64,000 nucleotides of DNA from Parafrankia discariae (GTDB lineage: Bacteria; Actinomycetota; Actinomycetes; Frankiales; Frankiaceae). The stretch covers positions 44,437 to 108,436 of the forward strand of contig NZ_KB891203.1 in the NCBI RefSeq assembly GCF_000373365.1. Reading direction: 5' to 3'. Below, piece after piece: positions 44,338 through 55,227 of this stretch. The notes under the pieces are model-generated. The model was not told the DNA's origin and did no database searches. It saw only the letters and a list, made by a program, of their open reading frames with translations. Positions within the stretch are counted from its first letter, which is position 1. Each line of letters starts with the position of its first letter. The position numbers were made by a program, and so were the translations under genes.

Positions 44338-44949
44338 TCAGCTCGGCAGCGCGAGATCCGCGATCAGGCTCCGGCGGGCGGCGCCGACGATGGGGGTCGC
44401 GTCGCTGTACGCGGGATGATCGACCACCAGTTCCGCGGTGACCGCCGGGTCGCGGAAGGCGTCCCTGGTCCCGTCGGTGAGCGGGAACCGGAGCATGTGC
44501 ACCGACACCGTCTCGCTGGGCTGGTCGGGGTCCTCGTCCACGCCCGGGATCTCGACGGCGGGCACGGTCACTCCGCCGATCTCCAGCGCCACCCGACGCT
44601 GGACGCCGGACAGGCGGGCCAGCTCCTCGCGCACGGTCTCGACCTGGGTGAGCTCGATGAACATCGTGGCCGTCAGGGAGTGGCTGGACGGCAGCAGCCG
44701 GGAGTAGGTCTCGACCTCGTGGGCGACGTCCCCGGGAGTGGTGAGCCGCTCGGTGTAGACCATCTCCTGCACCTGGTGGCGCAGCGTCTCGGCGTTCTCG
44801 AACTCGAAGAGCAGGATGTCGCCGATCCGGACGCGCCGCTCGGCGCGGATCGGGATCATCCTCGACCGGGCCTGGACCCGCTGCGCGGAGTAGGCGGTGT
44901 GGTCGGTGGTGATGTCGGCGGCGGTGAACGCCACCGTGCTGGACCCCAT
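44338..44949 (-). CDS. DUF3501 family protein
   Basis: The 203-residue protein fits DUF3501: an opening [20 protein letters not shown], then [27 protein letters not shown], and a central [21 protein letters not shown]. No catalytic residues are known for the family, which tends to occur next to rubrerythrin genes. That neighbour is present here, 94 bases upstream, which strengthens the call. Start is ATG at 44949. It probably works with rubrerythrin in oxidative stress or iron handling, but this is inference. Confidence 0.75.
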   Translation of the reverse strand: MGSSTVAFTAADITTDHTAYSAQRVQARSRMIPIRAERRVRIGDILLFEFENAETLRHQVQEMVYTERLTTPGDVAHEVETYSRLLPSSHSLTATMFIELTQVETVREELARLSGVQRRVALEIGGVTVPAVEIPGVDEDPDQPSETVSVHMLRFPLTDGTRDAFRDPAVTAELVVDHPAYSDATPIVGAARRSLIADLALPS

Positions 44950-45043
44950 CGTGCTGGCTCCTTCCCCGTCGCGAGGACGCGTCTGGCCGTCCCGGGTGGC
45001 GGGTGGCGGGCCCGGGTGACCCCGGGCCCGCTCCGCGCGCCAC

Positions 45044-45484
45044 TCAGGCGTCGGCGGTCTCCTCGGCGATCACCGCGTCGAGGGCCTTCTTGAACCGACC
45101 GGCGTGGGTCTTCTCGGCGCGGGCCAGCGTCGAGAACCACTCGGCGATCTCCTCGAAGCCCTCCTCGCGGGCGGTCTTCGCGAAGCCCGGGTACATCGCG
45201 GTGAACTCGTAGGTCTCGCCGGCCACCGCGCTGGCCAGGTTCTTCGACGTGTTGCCGACCGGCTCGCCCGTCGCCGGGTCGCCGACCTCGGCGAGGAAGT
45301 CCATGTGCCCGAACGCGTGGCCGGTCTCGCCCTCCGCGGTGTCGCGGAACAGGGAGGCCGCGTCGGTCAGGCCCTCGATGTCCGCGCGGCGGGCGAAGTA
45401 CAGGTAGCGACGGTTGGCCTGGCTCTCGCCGGCGAACGCCTCCTTGAGGTTCTCGTGGGTCTTGGTGCCGTCAAGCTTCGGCAT
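45044..45484 (-). CDS. Rubrerythrin-like diiron protein without rubredoxin domain
   Basis: The 146-residue protein (ATG at 45484, AAGGAG before it) is a four-helix ferritin-like diiron protein: [62 protein letters not shown] and [20 protein letters not shown] carry the Glu/His iron ligands. It ends after the last helix and has no C-terminal CxxC rubredoxin part, so another donor must supply electrons. Rubrerythrins reduce hydrogen peroxide. It lies 32 bases after the Fur/PerR-type gene. Confidence 0.92.
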   Translation of the reverse strand: MPKLDGTKTHENLKEAFAGESQANRRYLYFARRADIEGLTDAASLFRDTAEGETGHAFGHMDFLAEVGDPATGEPVGNTSKNLASAVAGETYEFTAMYPGFAKTAREEGFEEIAEWFSTLARAEKTHAGRFKKALDAVIAEETADA

Positions 45485-45516
45485 ACGGAACTCCTTCTGC
45501 GTAATGGTGTCGGGCT

Positions 45517-45942
45517 CTACCGCCGGACCGGGCGATGACCCTCGCCGGCGGTCTGACACTCCGGGCACAGGCCCCTGAACTGCAGGTCGTACCCGGTGAT
45601 CGTGAAACCGGACCGGCGCGCGATCTCGGCCACCATGCCGTCCGGCACGGGGTGGTCGATGTCCGCGGCCCGGCCGCACCGCTCGCACACGGCGTGGTCG
45701 TGCCGGCTGGTGTTGGCGTCGTACCTGGCTGCCGCGCCGTCCCCGAGGTTGAGCTCGAGGGCGTGCCCGGTCTCGACGAGCAACGCGAGGGCGCGGTAGA
45801 CGGTCGCGCTGCCGATCCCGGGGGCCGCGAGCCGCACACGCTCGTAGACCTCGGCCGCCGTCGGATGATCATCGGCGGCCTTCAGCACCTCCAGCACACG
45901 GGTGCGCTGGGGGGTCAGGCGTAGTTCGGTCCGCTCCGCCAT
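45517..45942 (-). CDS. Fur-family regulator, probably PerR-like
   Basis: The 141-residue repressor has the Fur winged helix (LTPQRTRVLEVLKAADDHPTAAEVYERV, SATVYRALALLVETG), the metal region RYDANTSRHDHAVC and two structural Cys pairs (CERCGR and CPEC). The Asp and His spacing and its place directly before rubrerythrin suggest a peroxide sensor of the PerR type rather than an iron or zinc sensor. Start is ATG at 45942. A Fur-type inverted repeat lies about 117 bases upstream, so autoregulation is likely. Confidence 0.85.
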   Translation of the reverse strand: MAERTELRLTPQRTRVLEVLKAADDHPTAAEVYERVRLAAPGIGSATVYRALALLVETGHALELNLGDGAAARYDANTSRHDHAVCERCGRAADIDHPVPDGMVAEIARRSGFTITGYDLQFRGLCPECQTAGEGHRPVRR

Positions 45943-46370
45943 CGGTCACGTCCGTCATCGGTCGGCGCCGCCCGGGGGCGTTCGTCCCGCGTCCCGGTGC
46001 CGGGTGGCGGGGTGCCGTGGCAACGGGCGACGGTCGGAACCGGCGCTCGGGCAAACATTGAGAACGAGTCTCAGTATCGCGTACATCACCACCCGATGGC
46101 AAACTCCACCGACGTCCACCCCCGAACGGCACGACCGTACCCACCGCCCGGCCAGGCCGGGAAGCCGGATGGCGTCGCGACCGGCGGGCGGCGAGCAGAT
46201 AGCCTTCGGGGCGGATACCGGGACGGTGCGACACCCGCCGCCACGCGCCGGGCCACTCCGGCGACGCCCGGAGCCGCCCGACGGGGACCGGTGCCCGCGC
46301 AGTGCCGGTACCGGCAGTCGTTCCCGATCGCCGACCATGGCGGTCGCCCATCGAGAGGCCCGTGGACGCC
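45943..46370. other. 428-base divergent regulatory region
   Basis: Between the Fur-type gene (minus) and the receiver-like gene (plus). It holds a Fur-type inverted repeat at 46059-46073 in a locally AT-richer patch (about 46050-46100). No coding features are seen in the rest. Confidence 0.6.
46059..46073. promoter_or_regulatory. Candidate Fur/PerR/Zur-type operator
   Basis: TGAGAACGAGTCTCA is a 7-1-7 inverted repeat with perfect outer five pairs, the layout of Fur-family boxes. It lies 117 bases before the Fur-type start. Which regulator binds it cannot be told by eye. Confidence 0.5.
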
Positions 46371-46796
46371 ATGAGCACCGTCCTCGTGTACGCGAGCAAG
46401 GCCGACGTCCGAGAGCGTGTCCTGGCCGCGCTCGGGCGCCGTCCCGCGCCCGACCTCGACGAGCTCGAGCTCGTCGAGGTCTCCGACGCGGAGACGCTGA
46501 TCGACGCCATCGACCACAGCGAGGCGGACCTCTGCATCCTCGACGCCGAGGCCACCCCCTCCGGCGGCATGGGGCTGGCCCGCCAGCTCAAGAACGAGGT
46601 CGCCGACTGCCCGCCCATGCTGCTGCTCGTCGCCCGGCGCGACGACCGCTGGCTGGCCACCTGGTCGCAGGCGGACGCGGTGGTCGGCCACCCGATCGAC
46701 CCGGGCGAGCTGACCGACGCGGTCGTCGGGCTGCTGCGCGCGCGGGCCGGCGGGGTCGCCGTCCGGCGCCCGGTGGTCAACACCCGGCAGCACTGA
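46371..46796 (+). CDS. Receiver-like (atypical REC) protein
   Basis: The 141-residue protein has a single receiver-type fold: MSTVLVYASKADVRE, LCILDAEATPSGGMGLARQL with Asp58 in the phospho-acceptor position, MLLLVARRDDRWLATWSQADAVVGHPIDPGEL and a final helix. The acidic pair normally found after the first strand is missing (YASKAD), so magnesium binding and phosphorylation are doubtful. There is no output domain. Start is ATG at 46371 with GTG three codons earlier. It lies just before trpD; its partner kinase is unknown. Confidence 0.7.
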   Translation: MSTVLVYASKADVRERVLAALGRRPAPDLDELELVEVSDAETLIDAIDHSEADLCILDAEATPSGGMGLARQLKNEVADCPPMLLLVARRDDRWLATWSQADAVVGHPIDPGELTDAVVGLLRARAGGVAVRRPVVNTRQH

Positions 46797-46925
46797 CAGA
46801 CCCGTTCGAGCAGACCCGTTCGGCCGGCGCGACGACGCGGTCGCGCCCGGCCACCGGACCGACGTGAGCAACGCGGACAACGCGGACAACGACGCATCGC
46901 GAACAACGACGCATACGGACACCTC

Positions 46926-48149
46926 ATGACGAGCACCGCCTCGGAGCCGCGGGCGACGACGACCGCAGCCTCCCCCGCCCCGACGACCGTTTCCTCCCCG
47001 GGCACGCCGCCCGGCGCGCCCGGGGGGCCGCGGGCCACGGCCGAGAGCTGGCCGGAGCTGATCACCGACCTGATCTCCGGGCAGGCCCTGGCCGCCGACC
47101 GGACGGCGTGGGCCATGGAGCAGATCATGGGCGGGCTGGCGACGCCGTCCCAGATCGCCGGCTTCGTGGTCGCGCTGCGGGCCAAGGGCGAGACCGCCGA
47201 GGAGATCAGCGGGCTGGTCCGCACGATGCTCGGCTTCGCCGAGCCGCTCGCCCTCAGCGACGAGCTGCGCGCCGCCGCGGTCGACACCTGCGGAACCGGC
47301 GGCGACCGCTCCAACACGGTGAACCTGTCGACCATGGCCGCGATCGTGGCGGCCGGCGCCGGGGCCACCGTGGTCAAGCACGGCAACCGCGCGGCGTCGT
47401 CGGCCAGCGGGTCGGCCGACGTGCTGGCCGAGCTCGGCGTCGTCATCGACCTGCCGCCGGCCGGGGTGGAGGCGTGCCTGGCCGCCGCGGGGATCGCCTT
47501 CTGCTTCGCCCCGGTCTTCCACCCGGCGATGCGGCACGTCGGCACCACCCGCAAGGAGCTGGGGGTGCAGACCGCGTTCAACATCCTCGGCCCGCTGGCG
47601 AACCCGGGGCGGCCGGGCGCCCAGACGATCGGCGTGGCCGACGCGCGGCTGGCCCCGATCGTCGCCGACGTGCTCGCCGCGCGGGGAACCCGGGGCCTGG
47701 TGTTCCGCGGCGACGACGGCCTCGACGAGCTCACCACGGCCACCACGTCGACCGTGTGGGTCATCAGCGCGCCGCCGGCCTCGGCCGAGGCCGGCACGGA
47801 CGGGACCGGCACGGCCGCCCGGTCACGGGTGCGTTCGGAGCGTTTCGACCCCCGTGACCTGGGCCTCGCGCAGCCGGACGCGACCGCGCTGCGCGGCGCG
47901 GACACGGCCTACAACGCGTCCGTGGCGCGGGCCCTGCTCGCCGGGGAGACCGGGCCCGTCCGCGACGCCGTGCTGCTCGCGGCCGCGGCCGCTCTGGTCG
48001 CCGTGGCCGGCCCCACCGACGCGCCGCTGGCCGAGCAGCTCGGGGCCCAGTTCGGCCGGGCCGCCGAAGCCGTCGACTCGGGTGCCGCCGCGACGGCGCT
48101 ACGGCGCTGGGCCGAGGCCAGCCGGATCGCGGCCACCGCCCGGGGCTGA
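46926..48149 (+). CDS. trpD: Anthranilate phosphoribosyltransferase TrpD
   Basis: TrpD transfers the phosphoribosyl group of PRPP to anthranilate in tryptophan synthesis. The 407-residue protein has [76 protein letters not shown] (in pieces) and [17 protein letters not shown]. The first 40 residues are a Thr/Ala/Pro-rich extension. Start is ATG at 46926, preceded by short direct repeats (GCGGACAAC twice, AACGACGCAT twice). It stands apart from other trp genes, as in M. tuberculosis, where it also neighbours ctaE. Confidence 0.95.
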   Translation: MTSTASEPRATTTAASPAPTTVSSPGTPPGAPGGPRATAESWPELITDLISGQALAADRTAWAMEQIMGGLATPSQIAGFVVALRAKGETAEEISGLVRTMLGFAEPLALSDELRAAAVDTCGTGGDRSNTVNLSTMAAIVAAGAGATVVKHGNRAASSASGSADVLAELGVVIDLPPAGVEACLAAAGIAFCFAPVFHPAMRHVGTTRKELGVQTAFNILGPLANPGRPGAQTIGVADARLAPIVADVLAARGTRGLVFRGDDGLDELTTATTSTVWVISAPPASAEAGTDGTGTAARSRVRSERFDPRDLGLAQPDATALRGADTAYNASVARALLAGETGPVRDAVLLAAAAALVAVAGPTDAPLAEQLGAQFGRAAEAVDSGAAATALRRWAEASRIAATARG

Positions 48150-48191
48150 GCCCCGCGCTCCCGACCACCACCGGGTGGGCCCGGAACGACT

Positions 48192-48237
48192 CAGGGGCTG
48201 TGGGCTTCAGGTGATCACCTGAAGCCCACAGCCCCTG
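48192..48237. terminator. Perfect 46-base palindrome, bidirectional terminator
   Basis: CAGGGGCTGTGGGCTTCAGG continues as TGA and meets its exact complement at 48214/48215, then TTGTGT follows. It lies between convergent trpD (stop 48149) and ctaF (stop 48256). Confidence 0.85.
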
Positions 48238-48255
48238 TTGTGTCCGGGCCGCCGG

Positions 48256-48657
48256 TCAGTCCTCGGGAAGCGGCGGGTTCCAGAAGTTCTCCATCACCAG
48301 GCAGACGGCGAAGGTGAACGTCAGGACCGCGCCGAGGATGGTCAGCCAGATACCGAAGGCGAGCCCCATCGCGGCCACCGCGGCACTCGCGGCGAGGAAG
48401 AACGGGTAGTAGCTGCCCGGGGTGAAGTGCCCGAGCTCCCCGACTCCGTCGACGACCTCCGCGTCCGGCAGGTCCTGGGCACGCATGCCGATCCGCCGGC
48501 CGGTGAAGGTCAGATAGCCCCCGACGAGGAAGCCCAGCCCCGCGCACAGCGTGAGCGCGGCCGTCCCGGTCGGGTCCTTCGCCCAGAACCAGTAGACGAG
48601 AGCCACCGCCCCCGCGAACGCACCGAAGAAGTTGAAGATCAGGCCTTCTACCTTCAT
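48256..48657 (-). CDS. ctaF: Actinobacterial cytochrome c oxidase subunit IV CtaF
   Basis: The 133-residue membrane protein has four hydrophobic segments ([74 protein letters not shown]). It matches the small actinobacterial subunit IV (Rv2199c), with the conserved [14 protein letters not shown] and MENFWNPP. It stabilises the aa3 oxidase. The ATG at 48657 overlaps the ctaD stop by 4 bases. Confidence 0.92.
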   Translation of the reverse strand: MKVEGLIFNFFGAFAGAVALVYWFWAKDPTGTAALTLCAGLGFLVGGYLTFTGRRIGMRAQDLPDAEVVDGVGELGHFTPGSYYPFFLAASAAVAAMGLAFGIWLTILGAVLTFTFAVCLVMENFWNPPLPED

Positions 48658-50360
48658 CGCGCGGCTCCCTGACCGAGTTCCGGTGTGGCGTGGTAGTCCG
48701 CCCTGCCGGCGACCGCCGGGTAGTGCAGGTCGAACGCGGGTCGCTCGGAGCGGATACGCGGCAGCGACCGGAAGTTGTGCCGGGGCGGCGGGCAGGAGGT
48801 CGCCCACTCCAGCGAGTTGGAGTAGCCCCAGGGGTCGTCGACCGCGGCGAGCGGGCCCTTGCGGTACGAGTACCACAGGTTGTAGAGCAGCGGCAGCGTG
48901 GACAGGCCCATCAGGAACGAGCCCGCCGTCGCGACGGTGTTCAGGGTGGTGAAACCGTCGTTCGGGCCGTAGTCCGCGAACCGCCGGGGCATGCCCTGGG
49001 TACCCAGCCAGTGGAACACCAGGAAGGTGGCGTTGAAGCCCAGGAACAGCGTCCAGAAGTGCAGCTTCGCCAGCTTCTCGTTCAGCATCCGGCCGGTGAC
49101 CTTCGGGAACCAGAAGTAGACACCCGCGAAGGCCGCGAACATCAGGCCGGCGACGACGTAGTGGAAGTGGCCCACCACGAAGTAGCTGTCGCTGACGTGG
49201 AAGTCGATCGGCGGGCTGGCCAGCAGCACACCGGTGAGACCACCGAACAGGAACGTCACCAGGAAGCCGACCGCGAACAGCATCGGCGCCTCGAAGCTGA
49301 TCTGCCCGCGCCACATCGTGCCGATCCAGTTGAAGAACTTGATGCCGGTGGGCACCGCGATCAGGAACGACAGGAAGGCGAAGAAGGGCAGCAGCACCGC
49401 ACCGGTGACGAACATGTGGTGCGCCCACACCGCGACGGACAGGGCCCCGATGCCGATGGTGGCGAACACCAGGCCCTTGTAGCCGAACAGCGGCTTGCGG
49501 GAGAACACCGGGATGATCTCACTGATGATCCCGAAGAACGGCAGCGCGATGATGTAGACCTCGGGATGCCCGAAGAACCAGAACAGGTGCTGCCACAACA
49601 TCGCGCCGCCGTTCTCGGCGTCGAAGATGTGGGCCCCGAACCTTCGGTCCGCCGCCAGCGCGAGCAGCGCGGCGGCCAGCACCGGGAACGCCACCAGCAC
49701 CAGGATCGAGGTGACCAGCAGGTTCCAGCAGAAGATCGGCATCCGGAACATCGTCATGCCGGGGGCGCGCAGGCACAGGATCGTGGTGATGAAGTTGACG
49801 GCACCGAGGATCGTGCCGAGCCCCTGCACCGTCAGGCCGAGCACCCACAGGTCGGAGCCGACCCCGGGCGAGTAGAGCTGGTTGCTCAGCGGCGCGTAGG
49901 CGAACCAGCCGAACGAGGCCGCACCGCCCGGGCTCAGGAACCCGGCGAACACGGTGAGGCTGCCGAACAGGAACAGCCAGTACGACAGGGCGTTCAGCCG
50001 CGGGAACGCGACGTCCGGCGAACCGATCTGCAGCGGCACGAGGTAGTTGGCGAACGCGAACGCCAGCGGCGTCGCGAACATCAGCAGCATCAGCGTGCCG
50101 TGCATGGTGAAGAACTGGTTGTACTGGTCGTTCGAGAAGTACTGCAGACCCGGACGAGCCAGCTCGGCCCGGATGAAAATCGCGAGAATGCCGGCGATGA
50201 CGAAGAACGCGAACGACGTCAGGAAGTACATGATCGCGATGTCCTTGTGGGACGTCGTCCTCAGGTAGCCGAGCAGGTTCGCGATCGGCGGCTTCTCGTG
50301 GTCCGCCGACTCGTGGGCGTGCCCCGCCGGCCCGGCGGGCGACTCGTGCAGAAGGGTCAC
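48654..50360 (-). CDS. ctaD: Cytochrome c oxidase subunit I CtaD
   Basis: Catalytic subunit of the aa3 oxidase with heme a, heme a3 and CuB. The 568-residue protein has twelve helices. Visible ligands are the heme a His in [24 protein letters not shown] with the CuB His and cross-linked Tyr, [10 protein letters not shown] (two CuB His) and [11 protein letters not shown] (heme a3 and heme a His). Proton-channel residues ([11 protein letters not shown] region) are present. The GTG at 50360 overlaps the ctaC stop by 4 bases. Confidence 0.97.
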   Translation of the reverse strand: MTLLHESPAGPAGHAHESADHEKPPIANLLGYLRTTSHKDIAIMYFLTSFAFFVIAGILAIFIRAELARPGLQYFSNDQYNQFFTMHGTLMLLMFATPLAFAFANYLVPLQIGSPDVAFPRLNALSYWLFLFGSLTVFAGFLSPGGAASFGWFAYAPLSNQLYSPGVGSDLWVLGLTVQGLGTILGAVNFITTILCLRAPGMTMFRMPIFCWNLLVTSILVLVAFPVLAAALLALAADRRFGAHIFDAENGGAMLWQHLFWFFGHPEVYIIALPFFGIISEIIPVFSRKPLFGYKGLVFATIGIGALSVAVWAHHMFVTGAVLLPFFAFLSFLIAVPTGIKFFNWIGTMWRGQISFEAPMLFAVGFLVTFLFGGLTGVLLASPPIDFHVSDSYFVVGHFHYVVAGLMFAAFAGVYFWFPKVTGRMLNEKLAKLHFWTLFLGFNATFLVFHWLGTQGMPRRFADYGPNDGFTTLNTVATAGSFLMGLSTLPLLYNLWYSYRKGPLAAVDDPWGYSNSLEWATSCPPPRHNFRSLPRIRSERPAFDLHYPAVAGRADYHATPELGQGAAR

Positions 50361-51217
50361 TGGACACTCCCGGTGGTGACGCCGGAGGACGGCGACGCGC
50401 TGATCGCGGCGCTCTGGCGTTCCTCGATGAAGCGGTCGTACTCGGCACCCGGCACGACCTTGACGTAGAAGGTCATCCGGTCGTGGTCGGTGCCGCACAG
50501 CTCGGCGCACCGGCCGACGAAGGTTCCCGTCTTCGTCGCGGTGAGTTCGAACTGGCCGACGCGCCCGGGGACGACGTCCCGCTTGAACAGGAACTCGGGC
50601 ACCCAGAACGAGTGGATCACGTCCGGTGACGTAAGCACGAACCGGACGGACCGGTCCTGGGGCAGCACGAGCACGGGTGCCTCACCGGGACGACCGGTGA
50701 CCTCGACCTGGTTGCTGCCGGGGGTCTTGCCGGTGTCCAGGTACTGGAACTGCCAGTTCCACCGGAATCCGATGACGTTCACCGTCACGTCGGGCTTGTC
50801 CGAGAGCTTGGTGATCTCAGACTCGTCGCGAGCGGTGTAGTAGAACAGGCCCGCCACGATCACGACGGGCACGACGGTGTAAAGGATCTCGACGGGAAGG
50901 TTGTACCGGACCTGGCGCGGCAGAACATCACTGCGCTTCCGGAACACGACGACCGCGTAGAAGATCAGGGCCCACACGAACACACCGACGGACAGGGCGG
51001 CGATCACCGAGCCCTGCCACATGCTCAGGATCCGTGGGGTGTGGTTGGTCACACCGTCCGGGAATCCGAAATTGGGGACGTCGCAGGCGGTCGCCAGCAG
51101 GCCGACGGCCACCAGCGTGGCGCCCAGGCGCGCGTTGACGCGGCGCCGGCGCGGCCGTCGGTGCCCAACCCGACGGCTCGGCGACGCGTCCGCGTCCGCG
51201 GTGTCAGCCGGGGCCAT
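50357..51217 (-). CDS. ctaC: Cytochrome c oxidase subunit II CtaC (lipoprotein)
   Basis: Subunit II carries the CuA electron entry site outside the membrane. The 286-residue protein has a basic N-terminus, a lipobox ([11 protein letters not shown]), two membrane segments ([39 protein letters not shown]), and a cupredoxin domain with FRWNWQFQY, the HSFWVPEF His and the CuA motif [12 protein letters not shown]. Start is ATG at 51217 with GAGGA 8 bases before; the frame remains open upstream. It heads ctaC-ctaD-ctaF. Confidence 0.95.
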   Translation of the reverse strand: MAPADTADADASPSRRVGHRRPRRRRVNARLGATLVAVGLLATACDVPNFGFPDGVTNHTPRILSMWQGSVIAALSVGVFVWALIFYAVVVFRKRSDVLPRQVRYNLPVEILYTVVPVVIVAGLFYYTARDESEITKLSDKPDVTVNVIGFRWNWQFQYLDTGKTPGSNQVEVTGRPGEAPVLVLPQDRSVRFVLTSPDVIHSFWVPEFLFKRDVVPGRVGQFELTATKTGTFVGRCAELCGTDHDRMTFYVKVVPGAEYDRFIEERQSAAISASPSSGVTTGSVQ

Positions 51218-51720
51218 CGGCGTGTCCTCGACATCCGCGAGCGACGGCCGGGTCCGACCGAAGGATCTCCTCACCAGGTCCTGCCTCCCACGACTAGCGG
51301 TCGCGCGGCCGGCGGAGGAGATCTGAGCCCCGCCACCGCCTCGTGACCGCGTAAACGCTTCGCGGGCCGGCCGGTCCAACCGGCCTCGCTGCTTCGTCTT
51401 CCGACTGTCTTCGACACGCTGTAGATGGTGCGGCAGCAGCGTATCCCAGCAGCGGACGAGCTTCTCGCCGCAGGCCCCGTCCGGAGCTGTGAGACACGAC
51501 CCGCGGGGCATCCTGGACGGGCCACAGGGCCCTTGACCCGGGTAGGACGACGGGCGGGCGGTGGGCGCGTTCCGGCTACCGGCGGGCGTATCCGCCACCG
51601 GCATTGTTCGTGGCACCCCGCGGGCCCTTTCCCGCACCGCCCCGGCTGACCGCGCGAATGCCCCCACGCGGCCCCGCAACACCCGGCCAGCTGCTCCGGG
51701 ACGGGCGTAGCGTCACTGAC
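51218..51720. other. 503-base divergent intergenic region
   Basis: Between ctaC (minus) and the cysteine desulfurase gene (plus). It should hold the ctaCDF promoter and the promoter of the desulfurase pair. No coding features, repeats or secure promoter elements were found by eye. Confidence 0.55.
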
Positions 51721-52887
51721 GTGCCGGCCTATCTCGACCACGCGTCGACCACGCCGCTGCATCCGGTCGCCCGGGAGGCCCTGCTCGCCGCGATCGACGA
51801 CGGCTGGGCGGACCCCGCGCGGCTCTACCGCGAGGGCCGCCGCGCGCGGATGCTCCTCGACGCCGCCCGGGAGACCGTCGCCGGCGTCCTCGGCGCCCGG
51901 ACCAGCGAGATCAGCTTCACCGCGAGCGGGACGGCCGCCGCCCACCAGGCCCTGCTCGGCACCGCGGCGGCCCGCCGCCGGGCCGGGCGGGTGGTTGTGG
52001 TCAGTGCCGTCGAACACTCCAGTGTCCTGCATGCCGCGCAGCGCCACGAACGTGCCGGCGGCGAGGTCGTCACGATCGGCGTGGACGGCCTCGGTCGCGT
52101 CGACCCGGCCGCGTTCGAGGCCGCGCTGGACGCCCACCCGGGAACGGCCGTGGCGGCCCTGCAGCACGCCAATCACGAAGTGGGCACCGTCCAGCCGGTG
52201 GCGGCGGTCGCGCGGGCGCTGCGCCGGCGCGGGGTGCCGCTGCTCACCGACGCGGCGATGACGGTGGGGCGGGTGCCCGTCGACCTCGCCGAGCTGGGCG
52301 CGGACCTGCTCACCGCGAGCGCCCACAAGTTCGGCGGGCCGCCCGGGGTGGGCATCCTCGCCGTCCGCACGGGCACCAGGTGGGCCAACCCGCTGCCGGC
52401 GGACGAGCGGGAGCACGGGCGGGTTCCCGGCTTCCCGAACGTTCCCGCCGTCGTCGCGACGGCCGCCGCGCTCGCCGTGCGCGCCACCGAGATCGACGCG
52501 GAGGCGGCCCGGCTCGCCGGCTATACCGGGCAGCTCCGTCGGCGCCTGCCGCAGCTGGTCGAGGACGTCGAGCTGCTCGGCCCCGGCGGCACCGACCCCG
52601 CGGTGGGCCTGCCGCACATCGTGGCCTTCTCGTGCCTTTACGTCGCGGGAGAGGTGCTCCTGGACGAGCTCGACCGGGCCGGGATCGCGGTGAGCTCCGG
52701 GTCGAGCTGCACCTCGGACACCCTGACCCCCAGCCACGTCCTGGTGGCGATGGGGGCGCTGACCCACGGCAACCTCCGTGTGTCCTTCGGGCGGGACTCC
52801 ACCGACGCCGACCTGGCCGCCCTGCTCGACGCGCTGCCGCCCGCCGTGCGCGCCGTCCGCGAGCGCGCCGGGGCGGCGGGCCTGTGA
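51721..52887 (+). CDS. Cysteine desulfurase (IscS/NifS family)
   Basis: A PLP enzyme that takes sulfur from cysteine as an enzyme persulfide. The start is GTG at 51721 (VPAYLDHASTTPLH), giving 388 residues. It has the sequence SAVEHSSVLHAA, the PLP Lys203 in ASAHKFGGPPG and the persulfide Cys330 in SSGSSCTSD, then the LRVSFGRDST end. The usual DAAQ motif contacting PLP reads DAAM. The stop overlaps the TusA-like start by 4 bases, so the two probably form a sulfur-relay pair. It is divergent to ctaC and near the Fe-S carrier gene. Confidence 0.92.
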   Translation: MPAYLDHASTTPLHPVAREALLAAIDDGWADPARLYREGRRARMLLDAARETVAGVLGARTSEISFTASGTAAAHQALLGTAAARRRAGRVVVVSAVEHSSVLHAAQRHERAGGEVVTIGVDGLGRVDPAAFEAALDAHPGTAVAALQHANHEVGTVQPVAAVARALRRRGVPLLTDAAMTVGRVPVDLAELGADLLTASAHKFGGPPGVGILAVRTGTRWANPLPADEREHGRVPGFPNVPAVVATAAALAVRATEIDAEAARLAGYTGQLRRRLPQLVEDVELLGPGGTDPAVGLPHIVAFSCLYVAGEVLLDELDRAGIAVSSGSSCTSDTLTPSHVLVAMGALTHGNLRVSFGRDSTDADLAALLDALPPAVRAVRERAGAAGL

Positions 52888-53183
52888 CGGGCGGGGCTGC
52901 GCCGGGCGGGCCGACACACGACGGGCCCGCTCCCGCCGCCGGCCGGCCGGCGGCGGTCGTGGACGCGCGCGGGCGGCGCTGCCCCATCCCGATCATCGAG
53001 CTCGCGCGGCGGATCGGCGACGTCGAGGTGGGCGGGATCATCGAGCTGCTCGCCGATGATCCGGCCGCCGCGGCCGACGTGGCCGCCTGGTGCCGGATGC
53101 GCGGCCACGACCTGCTCACCGCCACCGCACCCGGCCCCACCGCACCCGGGGCGGCGTCCTACCTCGTCCGCCGCCGGGGCTGA
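52884..53183 (+). CDS. TusA-family sulfur carrier
   Basis: The 99-residue protein has the TusA fold with Cys33 in RRCPIPIIELA, then the EVGGIIELLADDPAAAADV strand-helix and AWCRMRGHDLL. TusA proteins accept persulfide sulfur from a desulfurase and pass it on, for example to tRNA thiolation or cofactor synthesis. The first 24 residues are a Gly/Pro-rich extension. The GTG start overlaps the desulfurase stop (GTGA). It is convergent with the PfkB gene. Confidence 0.88.
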   Translation: MTGGAAPGGPTHDGPAPAAGRPAAVVDARGRRCPIPIIELARRIGDVEVGGIIELLADDPAAAADVAAWCRMRGHDLLTATAPGPTAPGAASYLVRRRG

Positions 53184-53214
53184 GCCACCCGGGCCGAAAC
53201 GGCCCCCTCTCGGG

Positions 53215-54844
<1,630 letters not shown>

Positions 54845-55227
54845 AGGGGCTGCTCCCTGCCCTTGTGGACGTGCCTGGCCACCAGACCTGCTGGTGCCCA
54901 GGGCTGCTTACGCGGGAAGACGCCGGCGAACAGCGACCTCCCACGGGCGGCACCTGCTGTGCCGCCGTTCCTGCTCAACACCACGAGCCAGGATCCGCTT
55001 CCCATCGTAGCCAGCGACTCGTGGCCCGGCCACGACGCGCAAGTGACATCCGTCCGTCCCGCGGGGTCTGACCGGACCCGGCCCGGCGGGCCCGACCGGA
55101 CCAAGTTCGCGCAGACCAGGCGTTCCGGAGTTAGAGTCTCAACGACCATTAGCAGACGGCCCACAGCGAGGCCACGAGCGGCGAGCGAGGCGGCCGGGCC
55201 CCCGGTCGGTCGCCCAAAGGAGCGGAC
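54845..55227. other. 383-base divergent intergenic region
   Basis: Between the ErpA-like gene (minus) and nadA (plus). An imperfect inverted repeat (GTTAGAGTCTCAAC, around 55129-55142) lies about 85 bases before nadA and could be an operator. No coding features are seen. Confidence 0.5.

Noticed and set aside
48690..50468. Plus-strand open frame of 592 codons opposite ctaD
   Set aside because: ctaD on the minus strand is certain from heme and copper ligands; the antisense product is charged and repetitive.
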